Assembly (NCBI GenBank): GCA_964642235.1
Contig: CAZXOP010000092.1
Location: 1-7,708 of the forward strand
Origin: CAYSND01 sp964642235
GTDB lineage: Bacteria > Bacteroidota > Bacteroidia > Bacteroidales > UBA932
Direction of reading: 5' to 3'
DNA length: 7,708 nucleotides
The position numbers were made by a program, and so were the translations under genes. Below the pieces are notes generated by a model that saw only the letters and a program-made list of their open reading frames with translations, had not been told where the DNA came from and searched no databases. Below, piece by piece: positions 1-6,904 of this stretch (position 1 is its first letter; each line of letters begins with the position of its first letter).

Positions 1-6
1 TTTTAG

Positions 7-92
7 TGCCCTGGACGGGAATCGAACCCGTACGAACATTACTGTTCACAGGATTTTAAGTCCTGCGTGTCTACCTATTCCACCACCTGGGC
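7..92 (-). tRNA. tRNA-Leu, anticodon UAA
   Basis: Read on the minus strand this is an 86-nt class II tRNA. The anticodon stem CAGGA/TCCTG closes the 7-nt loop CTTAAAA, so the anticodon is TAA (Leu, codons UUA/UUG). The long variable arm contains the hairpin GAACA-GTAA-TGTTC, typical of leucine tRNA. The T arm is ACGGG-TTCGATT-CCCGT and the discriminator base is A, as expected for Leu. The 3' CCA is not encoded: the discriminator is followed by CTA, so the CCA must be added after transcription. The acceptor stem GCCCAGG/CCAGGGC pairs except for an A-A mismatch at the fifth pair. It has its own promoter just upstream and lies downstream of the efflux operon in the same orientation. Confidence 0.96.
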
Positions 93-105
93 TGGTTTGG
101 GAGTG

Positions 106-137
106 CAAATGTAATTTATTTTTATAAAACTGACAAA
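106..137 (-). promoter_or_regulatory. Bacteroidota-type promoter of tRNA-Leu
   Basis: On the minus strand, TTTG (137-134) is followed after exactly 20 bases by TACATTTG (113-106). This fits the Bacteroides primary-sigma consensus TTTG-N19-21-TAnnTTTG. Transcription would start near position 99-100, about 8 bases before the mature tRNA 5' end. It lies in the 58-base gap between the last efflux gene and the tRNA. The gap shows no hairpin plus T-run terminator, so read-through from the operon into the tRNA is possible. Confidence 0.75.
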
Positions 138-150
138 TAATATCAATTTT

Positions 151-1266
151 CTATCCCCTTTTACGGTAACTCACCACAGCAAACGAGGTCAAAGAGACAA
201 AGAAGACCAGTAACATCCCAAGGTCAGGGAGGACATCTAAAATTCCACTCCCTTTCAAATAGATAGCACGTAATATTCTTGCAAAATATGTAAGTGGAGA
301 GAGTGATGCTACTGCTTGTCCCCAATTAGGCATACTAGATACAGGGGTTAGTAACCCACTCATTAAGAACATAATCAACACAAAGAAAAATGTTACATAC
401 ATAGCCTGTTGCATATTATTAGAGTAATTGGAGATAATAATACCCATTCCTGAGACAGAAAAAATATAAACAAGACTTACAAAATATAAAGAGAGAAGGC
501 TCCCTTGAGGCCAAAATCCATACACAAAATAAGCTAACAGAATAGCAATAGTAAGCATTATAAGCCCTATTATCCAATAGGGAATTAGTTTTCCTAAGAT
601 AAAAAGAGCTTTAGGAATAGGGGTAACATTTATCTGCTCTATCGTACCTATCTCTTTTTCGCTCACCACATTAAGTGAAGGGAGAAATCCACATATCAGA
701 GTAAGAATCATAACCATAAGGGCAGGAACCATAAAGAGTTTATAGTCCATCTTAGGATTGAACTTAAAATAGGGGACCACATCTATACCGCCGATAGTAG
801 CAGTAATCTTTGCAGAATTTGGAGAAGAACGAGAAAACTCTGTAGAAAAATCAGATATTATGGAACTTAAATAGGAGGTTCCAAGACCTGCTTTCATCGC
901 ATTTACCGCATTTGCCGAAATAAGAACTTCCCCCTTCCCCTCCCTGACAAGGGACTCTTCAAAGTCAAATGGGATCTCAATAATTGCATCTGAAGTACCA
1001 TACTCTATACATTGTGATGCATCTAAGCTATTTGAAGAGACATTAGCGATATGAAAGTAACCTGTGGATGCAATTTTAGAAATCAGGCGTTGAGATGTTA
1101 TGGAGTGGTTATGATCTACTATCGATAGGTTAAAATCTTTTACCTCCATGGTGGCAGCCCAAGGAAAAAGGAGAATTACGAGAATGGGCATTCCTACCAC
1201 CAATTTTGGAAGGAATTTGTTTCGTACAAACTGTTTAAATTCTTTTTCAAGTAAATATTTCAACAT
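151..1266 (-). CDS. ABC-2 type permease, YbhR-like (second of pair)
   Basis: Inner-membrane subunit of an ABC exporter, 371 aa, close to the size of E. coli YbhR as I recall it. It has the ABC2_membrane_3 layout: a cytoplasmic N-terminus, one transmembrane segment (about 20-38), a large periplasmic domain (about 40-175), then five more segments (about 176-199, 224-248, 258-279, 288-310, 347-365) and a basic tail YRKRG. The cytoplasmic stretch SEKEIGTIEQINVTP (202-216), after the second membrane segment, matches the conserved E-x-G-T-x-E-x-x-x-x-x-P coupling region of the family. The ATG lies 7 bases after the stop of the previous permease, behind a purine-rich CAAAGAG. It is the last gene of the operon. 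It probably forms a heterodimer with the 380-aa permease. Substrate unknown. Confidence 0.9.
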   Translation of the reverse strand: MLKYLLEKEFKQFVRNKFLPKLVVGMPILVILLFPWAATMEVKDFNLSIVDHNHSITSQRLISKIASTGYFHIANVSSNSLDASQCIEYGTSDAIIEIPFDFEESLVREGKGEVLISANAVNAMKAGLGTSYLSSIISDFSTEFSRSSPNSAKITATIGGIDVVPYFKFNPKMDYKLFMVPALMVMILTLICGFLPSLNVVSEKEIGTIEQINVTPIPKALFILGKLIPYWIIGLIMLTIAILLAYFVYGFWPQGSLLSLYFVSLVYIFSVSGMGIIISNYSNNMQQAMYVTFFFVLIMFLMSGLLTPVSSMPNWGQAVASLSPLTYFARILRAIYLKGSGILDVLPDLGMLLVFFVSLTSFAVVSYRKRG

Positions 1267-1273
1267 CTCTTTG

Positions 1274-2416
1274 CTATCTTTTTCTGAAACTTAATAAACT
1301 AACTGATAAAAAAACGGCTGCCATGGAGAGCAACACCAACAAATCGTTTAACGCATATTTTATCCCCAACCCCTGTATCATTATCGTTTTCACAGAATCT
1401 ATATACCAACTCGCCGGAACAATATATGATATCCATTGAAGGAGACGAGGCATCCCCTCAATTGGGAAAATCAGCCCCGAAAGGAGCATTGTGGGGAGCA
1501 TTAACCCTAATGCCGAGGCGAGAATGGCTGTTACCTGAGTCTTTACAAGTGAAGAGAAAAACATCCCTAACGAGAGAGAAACGACAATAAAAATAGAAGA
1601 AATTACAAACAGCCATGCAATACTCCCCGTAATAGGGACTTTTAGAAGGAAGACTGAAAGAAGAAGTATCGTTATTAGGTTTACAATAGATATCACAAGA
1701 TAGGGGACTGTCTTGGCAGTGACTATCACAAGCGGTCTGGTGGGAGAGACAAGTAAGAGCTCCATGGTCCCTCGCTCCTTTTCCCTGACTATAGAAACAG
1801 CAGTCATCATTGCACAGATTAACATTAAAATCATCCCCATTACCCCGGGAACGAAAGTATATGAACTCTTTAATCGAGGGTTATAGAGCATCTTTATTAT
1901 CGGGACTATCTGAGTGGGGGGTGAGCTAATTTTAGTGGACTGGAGCTCCTTCTCTAAAGCCAACTCCTGCCGATATGAGGAGATTATATTAGAAGCATAA
2001 AAAACCGACATTGTCGCCGTATTAGTATTGGAGGCATCAGAAATTATCTGTATAGAGGCATCTCCTGTATGAAGGGAGCTCTCATAAAAATTTTCGCTAA
2101 AAACTATAACTAAATCGACCTTCCCCTTTAAGAACAAATCATTGATTTGCTCCACATTATCTACATATCCGTAAAGGTTAAAATAACTACTTGCATCAAG
2201 CTGATGTACAATACGTTTAGAGGCCTCATCTTGAAAAGGATCTAACACTGCTATATTGATGTTTTTTAGCTCCGTATTAAGGGCAAAACCGAAAAGAATA
2301 ATCTGAACAACCGGCATTACCAAAATGATAAGAAGGGTACGCTTATCACGGAAAATATGATAAAACTCCTTCTGCACAAAGGATAGAAATCTCTTTATTT
2401 TTTTATGACTATTCAT
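1274..2416 (-). CDS. ABC-2 type permease, YbhS-like (first of pair)
   Basis: Inner-membrane subunit of the same exporter, 380 aa, near the size of E. coli YbhS as I recall it. One membrane segment (about 28-46) precedes a periplasmic domain (about 48-186). Five more segments follow (about 188-209, 237-258, 268-290, 297-317, 357-376), ending in SFRKR. The motif REKERGTMELLLVSP (211-225) is the strongly conserved cytoplasmic coupling element of ABC-2 exporters such as YbhS and YhhJ, and is better preserved here than in the 371-aa partner. The FxR-DKRTLL stretch (about 22-29) just before the first membrane segment is also typical. The ATG follows the ATPase stop by 7 bases (AAAAGGT spacer, weakly Shine-Dalgarno-like). 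Expected partner: the 371-aa permease. Confidence 0.92.
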   Translation of the reverse strand: MNSHKKIKRFLSFVQKEFYHIFRDKRTLLIILVMPVVQIILFGFALNTELKNINIAVLDPFQDEASKRIVHQLDASSYFNLYGYVDNVEQINDLFLKGKVDLVIVFSENFYESSLHTGDASIQIISDASNTNTATMSVFYASNIISSYRQELALEKELQSTKISSPPTQIVPIIKMLYNPRLKSSYTFVPGVMGMILMLICAMMTAVSIVREKERGTMELLLVSPTRPLVIVTAKTVPYLVISIVNLITILLLSVFLLKVPITGSIAWLFVISSIFIVVSLSLGMFFSSLVKTQVTAILASALGLMLPTMLLSGLIFPIEGMPRLLQWISYIVPASWYIDSVKTIMIQGLGIKYALNDLLVLLSMAAVFLSVSLLSFRKR

Positions 2417-2423
2417 ACCTTTT

Positions 2424-3173
2424 TTACTCTATTCGTGTTGCTCTCCTTGCAAGTCCTCTAAATACCTCATCCATATTTTTAGCCCCATACTTCTCTTTAA
2501 GATTAGCAGGGGTATCCAGAGCTTCAATCCTCCCATCTACCATTATGGAGACTCTCCCGCAATACTCTGCCTCATCCATATAGTGAGTAGTTGCAAATAC
2601 AGTTATCCCATCTTTCGTAGCATCATAAATCATCTCCCAAAACTCTTTACGTGCTGCAGGGTCAACTCCACCGGTAGGCTCGTCCAAAAAGACTATCTTA
2701 GGGGAGTGGAATATGGCAACAGAAAAGGCAAGTCTCTGTTTCCATCCCAATGGAAGGGAATTGACCAGCCTGTCTCGATGCTCTTCAAGTCCGATTCTAT
2801 GTAAAAGCTCATCTGTTTTAACTTTTATTTCTGCACTTTTCATCCCATAAATTCCACCAAATAGTCGGATGTTCTCCCACACCTTCAAGTCATCATACAA
2901 CGAAAACTTCTGACTCATATATCCGATATTCTCTTTAACGCGAGCTGCATGCCTATTAATATCATACCCAGCAACTGATCCCTTTCCGCTTGTCGGTTTA
3001 CTTAGTCCGCATAACATCCTCATGGCTGTCGTCTTCCCTGCCCCATTTGCCCCTAAGAAACCAAATATCTCCCCTTTATAAACTTCAAAAGAGATATGAT
3101 CCACAGCAGTAAAATCACCAAAACATTTGGTGAGATTCTCGGCTTTTATTACAACTTCTTTCTCCATAATCAT
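2424..3173 (-). CDS. ABC transporter ATPase, equivalent to the C-terminal half of YbhF
   Basis: Cytoplasmic nucleotide-binding subunit of 249 aa, a single ABC domain with no extension. Walker A is GANGAGKTT (41-49), the Q-loop is GYMSQKF with Gln88, and Walker B is IVFLDEP (160-166) with catalytic Glu165. The D-loop is GVDP (Asp171) and the switch His is His197 in TTHYMDEAEYC. The signature motif is altered: LPLGWKQ (140-146) instead of LSGGQ. From memory, the second ATPase half of E. coli YbhF carries a very similar LPLGFKQ, which supports this assignment. It starts 14 bases after the other ATPase, in a different frame. The next ATG in frame is codon 3 (3167), so the first two residues are uncertain. 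It should pair with the 307-aa ATPase and provide the intact hydrolysis site. Confidence 0.93.
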   Translation of the reverse strand: MIMEKEVVIKAENLTKCFGDFTAVDHISFEVYKGEIFGFLGANGAGKTTAMRMLCGLSKPTSGKGSVAGYDINRHAARVKENIGYMSQKFSLYDDLKVWENIRLFGGIYGMKSAEIKVKTDELLHRIGLEEHRDRLVNSLPLGWKQRLAFSVAIFHSPKIVFLDEPTGGVDPAARKEFWEMIYDATKDGITVFATTHYMDEAEYCGRVSIMVDGRIEALDTPANLKEKYGAKNMDEVFRGLARRATRIE

Positions 3174-3187
3174 ATTAAAGTTTTACT

Positions 3188-4111
3188 TTAAGCAAACTTC
3201 TCTAACAACATATAACAGTCCTCTATAGATGCTTTTATCTTGGACAAAGAGAATGAGTGATGCCCCTCTTTTTTAAGAAACTCTCTCAACTCCTCTATCT
3301 CCCTTTCATCATTTCCTTTTAGCACCACATGATTAGATGCTCCGAATGCAAAAGCACTCTCCACCTGAGGAGCTTTTCGTAAATCGGTCAACAAATCATA
3401 CATCCTGCTACCGCTCACTGAAAGAAGAATTTTATCAAATTTTTGAATAAAATTATCCGGAGTATCGACCCCCATAAAGAGCCCTTTTCTAATAAGAGCT
3501 ATCCTATCACACAGAGAGGCTTCATCCATATATGGGGTTGAGACCACTATCGGCATCCCCGAATCCTTAAGCCTTTTGAGCATATTCCAAAAATCACTCC
3601 TTGAAACAGCATCTACCCCCGTGGTAGGTTCGTCTAATAAGAGGAATTTGGGACGATGTATTAAGGCACAAGACAATGCAAGTTTCTGCTTCATCCCTCC
3701 GGAGAGGGCTCCTGCCTTCCTCTTACGGAAGGGCTCCAACTGGGAATAAATATCCTGCACAAGGTCATAATTCTCTTCGAGGGTGGTCCCGAACAGAGTT
3801 GCAAAAAAACGAATATTCTCCTCAACACTTAAATCTTGGTATAATGAGAACCTTCCGGGCATATATCCGACCATACTCCTGACTTTCTTATACTCCGTAA
3901 GGGCATTAACACCAAAAATTTCAACAGAGCCGCTATCGGGCAAAATAAGGGTGGCGAGAATCTTGAAAATAGTACTCTTCCCTGCTCCGTCCGCCCCGAT
4001 TATACCAAATATCTCCCCCTGAGAGACCTCAAAAGAGACCCCCCTCAACGCTTCGGTATTACCGTAGCTCTTAGTTATCTCATTTACTCGAATCGAATTT
4101 GACATCACCAT
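3188..4111 (-). CDS. ABC transporter ATPase, equivalent to the N-terminal half of YbhF
   Basis: Nucleotide-binding subunit of 307 aa: an ABC domain (about 6-225) plus an extra C-terminal domain (about 227-307) of the kind seen on many drug-export ATPases. Walker A is GADGAGKST (39-47); the unusual Asp41 matches the GPDGAGK I recall from the first half of E. coli YbhF. The signature is a perfect LSGGMKQ (136-142), and Walker B is FLLLDEP (156-162) with Glu161. Two catalytic residues are missing. The Q-loop Gln is replaced by Gly86 (GYMPGRF), and the switch His by Pro193 (STPYMDEA). The frame opens inside the adaptor gene, overlapping it by 32 bases. ATGs at 4111 and 4105 (Met1, Met3) are both possible starts. 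It likely pairs with the 249-aa ATPase and mainly lends its signature motif to the partner's active site. Confidence 0.92.
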   Translation of the reverse strand: MVMSNSIRVNEITKSYGNTEALRGVSFEVSQGEIFGIIGADGAGKSTIFKILATLILPDSGSVEIFGVNALTEYKKVRSMVGYMPGRFSLYQDLSVEENIRFFATLFGTTLEENYDLVQDIYSQLEPFRKRKAGALSGGMKQKLALSCALIHRPKFLLLDEPTTGVDAVSRSDFWNMLKRLKDSGMPIVVSTPYMDEASLCDRIALIRKGLFMGVDTPDNFIQKFDKILLSVSGSRMYDLLTDLRKAPQVESAFAFGASNHVVLKGNDEREIEELREFLKKEGHHSFSLSKIKASIEDCYMLLEKFA

Positions 4112-4982
4112 ACATCCCTATTTTCACATACCCGTCATTCTCAAATGCTATCTTTACCGCATAAACTAAATTTGCCCTCTCATCTTTAGTCTGAATAGTT
4201 TTAGGGGTAAACTCTGCTTTATCAGAGATCCATACCACACTCCCTATATAGACCCTCACCTCTTTTTCCCCGGAGTCTGAATAGATAACCACCTCCTGAC
4301 CTAACTTCACATCAGAGAGCTGCCCCGATGTAATATAAGCACGTAGATACATATTATCCACATCAGCTATCTTAAAGAGAGGCTTACCGGCAGCAGTAAT
4401 CTCCCCTTGTTCCGCATACTTAGCCAACACACGACCGGATATAGGGGATATAATTCTACACCTCGATATTTGGTCATTAATCTGTTCCATCTGAACGCAC
4501 ATGGTGGCAACCTCTGCTTCAATAGCAGTATTGGTCTGATTTAGTGTTAAAGTAGCAGCCTTTAATTGCTTATTTAGCACCGCTATAGAAGCATTTATAT
4601 CATCTAATTGTTTAGTACTTGCAGCATCTGCTGCAATGAGTTTTTGTACCCTCTCCCTCTCTCTTGTTTGAGTCGCTATCTGCTCCCTAACAGAACCTGT
4701 CTGCGTCTCCACATCTTGGGTTTTGGTTTTTGCTGCCGCAATACCTGCTTTTAATTGCTCTCTTTTTAGTACTAATTGGACTGAATCCACATCCCCACAT
4801 ACATCACCTTCCTTAACTAAATCCCCCTCTTTCAAGTTTAGTTCAATGATTCTCCCTGAAGCCTCAGAGGAGACAACCACCTCCGTAGCTTCAAATGTAC
4901 CGGAAGCGTCATAATAGGGTTTCCCATTCCCACATGAGTAGAGAATGAGTGCGGAAAATATAAGCATTGTAATTTTTCTCAT
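4080..4982 (-). CDS. HlyD/YbhG-family periplasmic adaptor lipoprotein
   Basis: Membrane-fusion (adaptor) protein of 300 aa that should bridge the inner-membrane ABC exporter and the outer-membrane channel. Residues 1-17 are a lipoprotein signal: M-R-K, a hydrophobic core, and lipobox LYSC with Cys17 as lipidation site. The next residues, GNGK, lack the acidic surface-export signal of Bacteroidota, so a periplasmic position is expected. A biotinyl-lipoyl half-motif (about 28-68, containing SGRIIELNLKEGDLV) is followed by a Gln/Glu/Lys-rich coiled-coil hairpin (about 70-175). The second lipoyl half comes next (about 176-207, ISPISGRVLAKYAEQGE), then a beta-barrel region (about 210-298). AEFTPKTIQTKDERANLVY (256-274) is a hallmark of the YbhG group. 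The ATG comes one base after the TAG of the channel gene. The 3' end overlaps the first ATPase gene by 32 bases. Confidence 0.92.
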   Translation of the reverse strand: MRKITMLIFSALILYSCGNGKPYYDASGTFEATEVVVSSEASGRIIELNLKEGDLVKEGDVCGDVDSVQLVLKREQLKAGIAAAKTKTQDVETQTGSVREQIATQTRERERVQKLIAADAASTKQLDDINASIAVLNKQLKAATLTLNQTNTAIEAEVATMCVQMEQINDQISRCRIISPISGRVLAKYAEQGEITAAGKPLFKIADVDNMYLRAYITSGQLSDVKLGQEVVIYSDSGEKEVRVYIGSVVWISDKAEFTPKTIQTKDERANLVYAVKIAFENDGYVKIGMYGDVKFDSSK

Positions 4983-4983
4983 A

Positions 4984-6249
4984 CTATTGATTTTTTATAT
5001 TTTTTAACTCAATTATAGATTTTAAAAGTTGAATCTCGTGGAGGATTTTCTCTTGTTTTGACATCTGCTCCTTATTTACCTCTTGCATTAAATCGGCAGC
5101 ATTTATAGTCCCGTTTTTTAACTCCTCCTCCGCTGCTTCGCGGATTTTGCGGCGGAGGGCAATTACCTCTTCGTCATATTTCATAATGGAGAACTGTTTT
5201 TTTATCTCCGCAGCCTGCTGCTCTGAGACAATTCCCATATTGAAAAGGAATGTCTCCCTCATGGTCTCTACCCTCTCCTCTGCTCTATCTATTAATCTCC
5301 TTTCATTCTTAACCGTATATAACCCACCGAAATTCCATGAGAGCTTGACTCCACCTATTGCGAAGGTGGCAAAGTCATCTTTAAGCATATTCAGACCGGG
5401 ACGACCATATCCCCCTTGAACGAAGAGCCCTATTTTTGGAAGATTTTTGGCATTGATGTATTTTCTCTGCACATCTAACTCATTGTTTTTAGCATCAAAG
5501 AGTGAGAGCTCAGGGCGACGATTCGGGGAAGAGAGGAGAGTTAAAGCCACCGAAGGGTCTTTAAGAACCTCCTGCATTGGTTTTACAAGCTCTGTCTTAG
5601 AATCCAACTCAACTCCCGAAAGGAGAGAGAGCATTTTTAAGTAAGCATCCCGCATGGTCTCCATCTGCACTCTTTGCTGTTTAACAGAGAGTTGCTCCAC
5701 TTTTACCACATCCAAGTCAGAGCGGTGAGCCACCCCATTCGCTATGTAGCTCTCTATTTTTTTGAAATTGGTTTCTAACTCCTCCTCAAAAATTTTCAAC
5801 TGATTTAGCTGCTCATTTAATAATAATATCCCGAAAAAGAGGTTATTTACCCTCTCGTTTAGAGCATACATCTCTACCTCATTCTCCTTTCGGCTCACTT
5901 CACTCTGTGCTCTTATATTTTTCTTCTGAGCAGAGACCACTCCTCCATCCCATATTGTCTGCGAAACCTCTGCCACTGCTCTATATTGATCTTTGCTTAA
6001 CGAAGGGATATCTATTCCCGGAATAGAAAACGGCATTTTAATAGCATGGGACTGATAGGAGGCAGACCCTGAAATCGAAAATTGAGGGAGATAGGCTGTG
6101 GAAGCATTCTGCAATGTAAATTGTTCACTTGCATTAATTAACTCATACTGTTTAACCAGTGGATAATTAGCTTGAGCAGAGGAGGTTAGCTGGTCTAAAG
6201 TTACCCTCTGTGCAGAGGCAAGTGCTAATATTAAAAATAAGACTTTCAT
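4984..6249 (-). CDS. TolC-family outer-membrane efflux channel
   Basis: Outer-membrane factor, 421 aa, a usual length for the OEP/TolC family, forming the exit duct of a tripartite exporter. A short Sec signal peptide is visible: MKVLFLILALASA, with probable cleavage after Ala13 before Gln14. The mature protein shows the family's internal duplication. Each half has long amphipathic helices, and each carries an N-G-x(5)-D-L motif: NGVAHRSDLDVV (171-182) and NGTINAADLMQEV (379-391). RPEL (245-248) and the beta-strand-like stretches at about 54-66 and 272-308 (the latter with GGVKLSWNFGG at 299-309) are also typical. The start codon overlaps the TetR stop as ATGA, indicating translational coupling. 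The adaptor gene follows after one base, so this channel is probably dedicated to this pump. The C-terminus is simply helical, with no extra domain. Confidence 0.93.
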   Translation of the reverse strand: MKVLFLILALASAQRVTLDQLTSSAQANYPLVKQYELINASEQFTLQNASTAYLPQFSISGSASYQSHAIKMPFSIPGIDIPSLSKDQYRAVAEVSQTIWDGGVVSAQKKNIRAQSEVSRKENEVEMYALNERVNNLFFGILLLNEQLNQLKIFEEELETNFKKIESYIANGVAHRSDLDVVKVEQLSVKQQRVQMETMRDAYLKMLSLLSGVELDSKTELVKPMQEVLKDPSVALTLLSSPNRRPELSLFDAKNNELDVQRKYINAKNLPKIGLFVQGGYGRPGLNMLKDDFATFAIGGVKLSWNFGGLYTVKNERRLIDRAEERVETMRETFLFNMGIVSEQQAAEIKKQFSIMKYDEEVIALRRKIREAAEEELKNGTINAADLMQEVNKEQMSKQEKILHEIQLLKSIIELKNIKNQ

Positions 6250-6863
6250 ACTCTTATACTATTAATAATGGTCTGTACTATTGCTTTTTTTCTCTCCTCA
6301 ACAAAGACCTCACTCACCCCCTTATCAATTATATCTAAACCACTTAACACCGGGAGGAAAAGAAATATAGAAACCGAGAGGGAGAAGACGTCAAGGGTTA
6401 GGGAAACTGCATCTACAGCTCTGATCTCACCTTTTTTTACTGCCTCATTTAAATCATGTTCAAATTTGTTGAAGACATTATTCCTTGATGCTATAATCTG
6501 CTCTTTAACCGCTGAAAGCTGAGATGGGTTAGTCGTAATCTCATTTAAGAGCATAAAGGGGAGCTGGCTGTTTTCAGATAATAAATCCAAATATCTTTCG
6601 ATTTTTCGTTGAAATTTAGTTAAAAAATCTCCCTCCAAACTCTCAATGTCATTAAAAGCATTAAAGAAGACAATTATCTTCTCCTCGAAGATTTTTTGAA
6701 AAAGTTTCTCTTTTGTCCTGAAATAGTAATGAACTAGTGCCTGATTGCACCCTGTCTCTTTGGCTATTTCAGTCATACTGGTCAAAGCGTAACCTTTGCT
6801 AATAAACAGTCTTTCTGCATGTTGCAAAATCCTGTCTTCCATATTATCACCATTTGCTTTCAT
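6246..6863 (-). CDS. TetR/AcrR-family transcriptional regulator
   Basis: DNA-binding repressor of 205 aa, a normal TetR length. The N-terminal domain (about 8-55) contains the helix-turn-helix SMTEIAKETGCNQALVHYYF (29-48), with recognition helix around NQALVHYYF and then the usual F-x-x-K-E-K-L-F (48-55). The all-helical C-terminal half (about 60-205) is the ligand-binding and dimerisation part, too variable to predict an inducer. It is the first gene of the efflux operon and shares ATGA with the channel gene, so it probably represses its own operon. E. coli CecR holds the same position in front of ybhGFSR, but I do not see that this protein belongs to the CecR subgroup. ATG at 6842 (Met8, MEDRIL) is an alternative start and also leaves the domain intact. 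Confidence 0.93.
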   Translation of the reverse strand: MKANGDNMEDRILQHAERLFISKGYALTSMTEIAKETGCNQALVHYYFRTKEKLFQKIFEEKIIVFFNAFNDIESLEGDFLTKFQRKIERYLDLLSENSQLPFMLLNEITTNPSQLSAVKEQIIASRNNVFNKFEHDLNEAVKKGEIRAVDAVSLTLDVFSLSVSIFLFLPVLSGLDIIDKGVSEVFVEERKKAIVQTIINSIRV

Positions 6864-6883
6864 CTATTGTTTAATTATTCTAT

Positions 6884-6899
6884 TTAATAACACTATTAA
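6884..6899. promoter_or_regulatory. Inverted repeat, candidate TetR operator
   Basis: TTAATA-ACAC-TATTAA is a perfect 6-bp inverted repeat with a 4-bp centre. It sits at and just after the expected start point of leftward transcription (about 6900) and 20 bases before the regulator ATG. That is where an autorepressor of the TetR family would bind. Size and position fit an operator; the AT-only arms make the call uncertain. Confidence 0.4.
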
Positions 6900-6904
6900 T
6901 TTTT

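Noticed and set aside
93..150. Rho-independent terminator after the efflux operon
   Set aside because: No GC-rich hairpin followed by a T run is present on the minus strand; the gap is explained by the tRNA promoter.
2583..2804. Plus-strand open frame of 73 codons opposite the 249-aa ATPase
   Set aside because: It lies wholly antisense to a well-conserved ABC domain, resembles no known family and has no promoter or start context of its own.
3174..3187. Possible frameshift breaking a fused double ATPase
   Set aside because: The first protein has its complete C-terminal domain and a normal stop; the second has its own ATG and a complete N-terminal strand before Walker A. No linker remnant is visible in the 14-base gap, so two intact genes is the simpler reading.
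3676..4022. Two overlapping plus-strand open frames opposite the 307-aa ATPase
   Set aside because: They are antisense shadows of the Walker A to signature region; their composition is unlike a real protein.
4723..4914. Plus-strand open frame opposite the adaptor gene
   Set aside because: Ser/Thr/Pro-rich shadow of the adaptor coding sequence with no recognisable features.
5147..5644. Two plus-strand open frames opposite the TolC-family gene
   Set aside because: Antisense shadows of a clear outer-membrane channel gene.
6268..6522. Plus-strand open frame of 84 codons opposite the TetR gene
   Set aside because: Antisense to an intact regulator gene; no family resemblance or promoter.
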